DNA of 64,000 bases, from the NCBI RefSeq assembly GCF_003473485.1, contig NC_053044.1, positions 35,530,091-35,594,090 on the forward strand. Reading direction: 5' to 3'. The notes beneath the pieces are model-generated. The model was not told where the DNA came from, searched no databases, and worked only from the letters and a program-made list of their open reading frames with translations. Of the stretch, positions 59,220-64,000 are shown piece by piece. The stretch comes from Medicago truncatula (Eukaryota > Streptophyta > Magnoliopsida > Fabales > Fabaceae). Position 1 is the stretch's first letter. Each line of letters opens with the position of its first letter. Both the position numbers and the translations under genes were made by a program.

Positions 59220-62200
59220 CTATGGCTTTGGACGCCAGAAGCTCTTCCTACCAACAAGAAATTGATTTTGATAAGATGTCACAGACCAATGAAGTGAATT
59301 CAATATTGCACCCAACTTTCTAATTGCTTCCATTGAATCCTGAACCAAGAGATACCCATCTGGTCTCAATATGCGATCTATTTCCACAACCACATCTACA
59401 ATGTCACATCTGAAAAAACATTATTTGCAAACTGTGAGAATCATATAACTCAACACACATTCATGTTACATGCATATATTAATTATACCTAACAAATATG
59501 TTCCAAACAATAAGATAAGAAATTTGGGCATAACATAGTAACCATAGTAAGTAAAAATATAATATTAGACATATATGAATGTTGTGTATCAACTGTTATG
59601 TACCTTTGGTTAAAGCTTTTGAAGAGAAAGCTTGAATGAACAAGATCATATGTCCGAGGATAAGTACTCAAAGATTCACACCAATCATGATAAATTCCTA
59701 TTAATCCCCTGTCAAATATGACAGAAAGAGTATCTGGCATATCAATTGGTACTACATTCATCACCCACAATGGTCGATCGATAAGAGCTGCAGCAAATCT
59801 GAAAAACAACATAATTTGTATCAGTTCAAAGAGCGCTTATGTTGATGTAGGACAGTGACAAGCATAATGAAGTTATATATACTTTACCCTCCAAAACCGG
59901 CATTCATGTCCATTATATTTCGAACACTTGACCAATTTACAGGAGCTTCCAGATAAATGTCTGAAACTATTCTAGACCAATGTTTAGTATCATTGTTGAA
60001 CACGTCGCTGGCATCTGGTTCAGAAGATAGGCTAGGAGGTATACTGGTAAGCCTATTAGGCCAAGACATGGGCCAGCTCGCCGCGGCATCCACCGGAAGA
60101 GGAATAAGGCAGCTGCTCAGTTTGGTATACCTTATAAACATAATCAAGCAAACAGTTCAATTTAGTATAGATAGCTAGAAATTAAATTAACAGCATTATA
60201 TAAATAATGTTATATCATTAACATTGCTAGAAGCATACATGCTTAAATTCGATGTAAAATGTACTTTCCTACTCGTAGTGATCATGTACATATGAAAAAT
60301 CCAAAACATCAACACAAATATATGAAAGCAAAAAGTTCCTCAATTTCTTTCCTTTTATTCATATTTACAATGCAAAGAAGTTAAAATTTGGTGGAAACAT
60401 AAAATTAACATAACCGCAACAAAATACTGGCATATACCATGAGATTTGTTTGCTTTCATTGTTTTTACATATAGGAGGTTTGTTCTGTTTGCGTTTCTCA
60501 TAGCAGGAGGATGACGTAGGCTTCTGGTATATAACAAGTCCAATTCCGGATGAATCAAGAGTCTTAGCCACAACAGTCCAACACATTTCTTTTGTTACAG
60601 TCACCATGGCTGCAGAATATACCAAGACAATAACATTCATGATTACAAAAAGAGATAATTTATTAATTTTTCTTGCTATAGGAGTAAATGACAAATTAGT
60701 AAAGGTGTATAAATGTATGAAAGGTGAAGAATGAGAGACAAACCATTCCATACTTTCTGATCTCTTTCATCATCGCGATAAACTGGTGTAGCTGACCATG
60801 CAAAGAAACCACCAGGCCTAAGAATCCTATTGAGTTCGAATAATGGCTTACCACCTAAAGTAATGAACAAAGTTTGTGAACAATTTTTTTTAAAGATCAT
60901 ATCAATAGAATATGTAAGGCAATAATCATATATATGGTTAGCGACCGGTTTAATAACTTATTTGACATTTTCGGTCTCTTAAATCGGTAACTATATGACA
61001 GTTTTTCGGTTTCTTAAATCGGTAACTACATGACAGTTTTTCTGTAAGTCAAGATACAAGAAAAGAAGTGAGTACCATCAGCATCCCAATGCACCCTACA
61101 TCGTGCACAATGGATCAAATCAAATCCATTATCAGGAAATGTCAGCTTTTGTGTTCCAATGACAGAAAGAGTTGCTGGAATTCCTCGCTCCAAAGCAAAT
61201 TGTATCTGAGCTTCATGCTCATCCTTTGGTGCAAATGACATAGTAATAACATTCCTGTCCAAAAGATACCCTCCAAAGCTAGCCACTCCACAACCAGCAT
61301 CAAGCACAACCCTGATATTCTTTCCCCATTGAATTGCTGGTAGTGTCTACCATAAAACAAAAGGCATTCAGAAAATCATAAAACCTAAAAACTAGTTATA
61401 CTTATATCAGTTTCACATGAAGATATACATACCTTCTCTATGAAATTAATATAATGGTTAACTCCTTCTTTGAATTGAGTACCACCTCCGGGAAATACAA
61501 GATATTCACCTGATTTCACCACCCAATTTTGCTCCTTCTTGTATTCAACAAGCTTTGGATGAGGTACATTATCATACCAAATCTAGAAACAATCGAGAAC
61601 CATGAATACATTTTATATATGAAAGACATTAATTACAAAAATGTAAAGTAAATGTGCCAAGTGGTGTTAGAATCAAATCAACAAGCAAATCAAAGCTACT
61701 TTCAATTATTCATGAACAACTGATAAAATGTGACCAAGAGCTATGTAGCACCGACACTTTAGATTAAAAGCATGGCTGGTGTCCGATATATGTCAATGAT
61801 ACATGTGATCATATTAAATTATTTCATTTTTTCAAACTATTGTGTCTCCACTTGTCTAGTGTTAGTGTTGTGTCCATTGTCCCTGTTGGTGCTTCATACA
61901 TTAAGAGACTTAAACAGTCTTAACATCAACATACCCTTACAATTAAGTGATCAACGTATCAACCATGTTTATCATTTCTAAAGACCAAACTCTTGCAAAC
62001 ATGATGGAATAACAAAACATAGAAACCCGAAAGTTTCTTACCAAAGTATCAATCTCACCATGTCCCTGCTCTTAGGCCATGAAACCGGAACTTTATACCC
62101 TTTGGGAAGAGGCAACAAACAATGAGGAGTAGATTTAGGACAATGTCTTTCCCTATGCTCCATGTGCCTCCTTCTTTTCAAAGCCTTAATAGCCTTAAGA

Positions 62201-62679
62201 TTATCCAAGCATGGTATATAATCTACCGCTAAAACACCTTTACAAAGCTTCCAATCCACCATATTCAGATCAACAGAAACGTTATTATCAAAAGCCTTTT
62301 CCCAATGGAGCAGTCCTCCTTCATGTTGATTTGGTGGAAGTTGTTCTTGACGATCTTTTGAATCTGTAAGTACTGGAGGCGCATCGTGGTGTAGTGGTTC
62401 TTCTTGATGATCTTTTGAATCTGTGAGTACTGGAGGCGCATCGTGGTCTAGTGGTTGTTCTTGATGATCTTTTGAATCTGTGAGTGCTGGAGGATCATGG
62501 TGATTGAATGGTTGCTGCACTTTTACGTTGTCGGGGTAGAAGGCAATTGGATTAGAGGCGGTGAAGTTGATGGTGGTGTTGGCAAAGAGGATGATTGTGA
62601 CACAAATAAGCAAGGCAAAGAGGGTGAAAATGAATGGAAACTTTCTGTCTTTGTAGAATGTTTCAACAAAATTTGTCAT
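59220..62679 (-). CDS. PMT23: Golgi pectin-methyltransferase-like protein, PMT23 type
   Basis: Eight exons give 650 codons plus stop: 62679-62059, 61582-61433, 61346-61076, 60854-60744, 60609-60438, 60130-59888, 59798-59604, 59409-59220. Type II topology: a short basic cytosolic end, one membrane span (about 15-34), a lumenal stem, then the DUF248 methyltransferase domain. Seen: [19 protein letters not shown] (motif I, about 271), [40 protein letters not shown], and the second half with [17 protein letters not shown] and [13 protein letters not shown]. Family knowledge: QUA2/TSD2 relatives use S-adenosylmethionine and are thought to methylate homogalacturonan in the Golgi. The stem contains a 3 x 19-residue repeat, which explains why the protein is longer than PMT23 of Arabidopsis (about 589). 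An ATG 25 codons upstream (62754) is in frame but would add a non-family leader, so 62679 is chosen. Confidence 0.92.
60964..61045 (-). repeat. Short tandem repeat in intron 3 of the PMT23-like gene
   Basis: Units of 33-35 bp start at 60964, 60997 and 61032 (GACA.TTTTTCGGT, TCTTAAATCGGTAACTA, then a partial third). Intronic; no function is implied. Confidence 0.8.
62341..62511 (-). repeat. 57-bp coding minisatellite, three units, in the PMT23-like gene
   Basis: Units lie at 62341-62397, 62398-62454 and 62455-62511. Each encodes 19 residues of the type [19 protein letters not shown]. All changes keep the frame. The repeat lies in the lumenal stem between membrane span and enzyme domain. Confidence 0.95.
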
Positions 62680-62759
62680 TCTTGATTTGATACAACTAGA
62701 GAAAGAAAGAGAGGATTGTGCTTTTACAAAGGAAGAAATTAGCATGCAGATCAAAGATT

Positions 62760-62776
62760 GTTTTTATACATTTATA
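62760..62776 (-). promoter_or_regulatory. TATA-box candidates of the PMT23-like gene
   Basis: On the minus strand TATAAATGTATAAAAA stands about 80-100 bp upstream of the chosen ATG. Either TATAAA element would place the transcription start about 45-70 nt before the ATG. This also argues against use of the ATG at 62754, which would then be very near or upstream of the transcript start. Confidence 0.5.
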
Positions 62777-63433
62777 GAATTGAAATATTTGGATCTCACT
62801 GATCTCATATTTTCCAACACATATATGTTAGTGAAGTTAGAAAAGGGAGACAGAAGGTTACGCTAGTCGCTAATAGGAATTGTTCAAGGCAACACATTTG
62901 ATAAATTATATTTGACAGCTTTCAATAAACTACTATATATTCTGCATGGCTGCCACTATGTTGGGAAAATACTACATCTGATTGCCGGAGCCATAGTCAC
63001 CCAAAAAAAAAAATTATAATTTAGTACATACATATATATTGTGATCATCTATTAATTAACTAAGTGATAATCATTTCCTCTAAAAAAAATAAAACTAAGT
63101 GATGAATCACCTTAACAAATGTTGTACAACAATATATTACATTTGCCCATAGTTATAAGTTTGTTTTAGAAAGAAAAAAAATTAGCTCAACATATAATCT
63201 TCGAGCCAAATTAATAAATACGTTTTTTCAAGTCTATATATTTCAATCCCTATAACATATCTGCGTTTTTTATCTAGTCTCTTTAAATTTTATCAATTTT
63301 TTATCCTAACATTTCATAAAAAAGCAGTTGTTATATTGATCCGAGTGAAACTAGATTCGACTCCTTAATGGTTGAAAGCCTGTGGATGAAAAAATGTTAG
63401 AAAGGTAACTAGAGGGTCAGTCGGGTTTCCTAA
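62777..63433. other. Upstream region of the PMT23-like gene
   Basis: AT-rich, no gene or assigned repeat. Confidence 0.4.
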
Positions 63434-63435
63434 TA

Positions 63436-63716
63436 CTCCCTCCGTCCCAAATTGTATGACGTTTTGAGCATTTCACACAAATTAAGAAATGTAATTAATA
63501 TTGTGTGAGAAAGAGATATTATGAGTTGTTTTACAAAATTATCCTTAATAAATGATATGGGAAAGATAAATGAAAGAATTGAAAAACGAAAGAGTAATAA
63601 ATAGTTAAGGATATAATAGGAAAAATAACATTAATGTTTCATTGGTATTCTAAAGTGACGTACAATTTGAGACAAATATTTTTTCTAAAGTGACATATAA
63701 TTTGGGACGGAGGGAG
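63436..63716 (-). mobile_element. Complete mariner/Stowaway-type MITE, 281 bp
   Basis: The termini CTCCCTCCGTCCCAAATTGT and TATAATTTGGGACGGAGGGAG are inverted repeats with TA on both sides (63434-63435, 63717-63718). It is the same family as 41376-41657 but inserted in the opposite orientation, as shown by the order of the internal GTTTCATTGGTATT segment. Confidence 0.92.
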
Positions 63717-64000
63717 TAATATTATTGGCAAAGTCAAAGTCACTGGATACTTTGAATCTTACGCTTTAAAAAAATTGAACGCTTCCCATCCTTACCTTTA
63801 AATAAATTTCATATGAATCACCCCAAAAAATAGTATTATACACTCAATCGCATGAAAATGTTTTTTTTTACTCAGTCCATCAGAAAGATATAAAATGGTG
63901 ACAAGCATCCATTTTTGGGCATAAATAAAGCAGGTAGAAAACAACGAGATTGGAACTATGCTAGCAACAAGGGAGGGAGATTTGATGGCAGTTTTTATCC

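Overview
This is AT-rich plant nuclear DNA. The genes have many exons separated by long AT-rich introns with GT-AG borders, and the space between them is full of transposable elements. The repeat content suggests a papilionoid legume, most likely close to Medicago truncatula: CTCCCTCCGTCCCA-ended mariner MITEs, a 'GTTTGGATAAACAACTTAATTA' MITE, and tRNA-derived SINEs. The species call is inference.

Seven protein-coding genes can be modelled completely; each assembled reading frame divides exactly by three and has intact splice borders. From left to right they are: a 17-exon chloroplast UDP-glucose pyrophosphorylase UGP3 (10714-3067, minus); a 4-exon mitochondrial outer-membrane Omp85 protein SAM50 (16759-12815, minus); a 5-exon BUB1/MAD3-family spindle-checkpoint protein like BMF3 (23853-26254, plus); an intronless secreted Ole e 1/PAC-domain protein (27342-26827, minus); a 9-exon LRR receptor-like pseudokinase of the MRH1 group (33083-29691, minus); an intronless glutaredoxin-like zinc-ribbon protein (51883-51152, minus); and an 8-exon Golgi QUA2/PMT-type methyltransferase like PMT23 (62679-59220, minus). 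A nuclear tRNA-Phe(GAA) gene lies just upstream of SAM50 on the same strand. A decayed U-box/ARM-repeat gene fragment lies at 1841-2310.

The genes do not form one pathway. They cover sulfolipid/UDP-glucose supply in plastids, beta-barrel insertion in mitochondria, the spindle checkpoint, cell-wall or surface signalling, and pectin methylation. The pairs SAM50+BMF3 and UGP3+RLK+PMT match what I remember of two separate neighbourhoods in Arabidopsis, so the window probably keeps an ancestral gene block.

The space between genes is repeat-rich. At 17.5-21.5 kb a gypsy-type LTR remnant is broken by a hAT element and by a solo LTR, and the solo LTR itself carries a second hAT element; all have target-site duplications. 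Region 33-38 kb holds MITEs, three LINE or RNase H remnants and a Helitron 3' end. Region 42.8-50.8 kb holds a CACTA-like element with a SINE inside, a degenerate gypsy LTR and a 1.4-1.7 kb tandem duplication with two gag remnants. Region 53-58 kb holds LINE remnants and a SINE. I found no CRISPR, operon or clearly new biological system. The most interesting signals are a tandemly duplicated 5' splice site in UGP3, repeated motifs in the BMF3-like protein and the PMT23-like protein, and the layering of the nested transposons.
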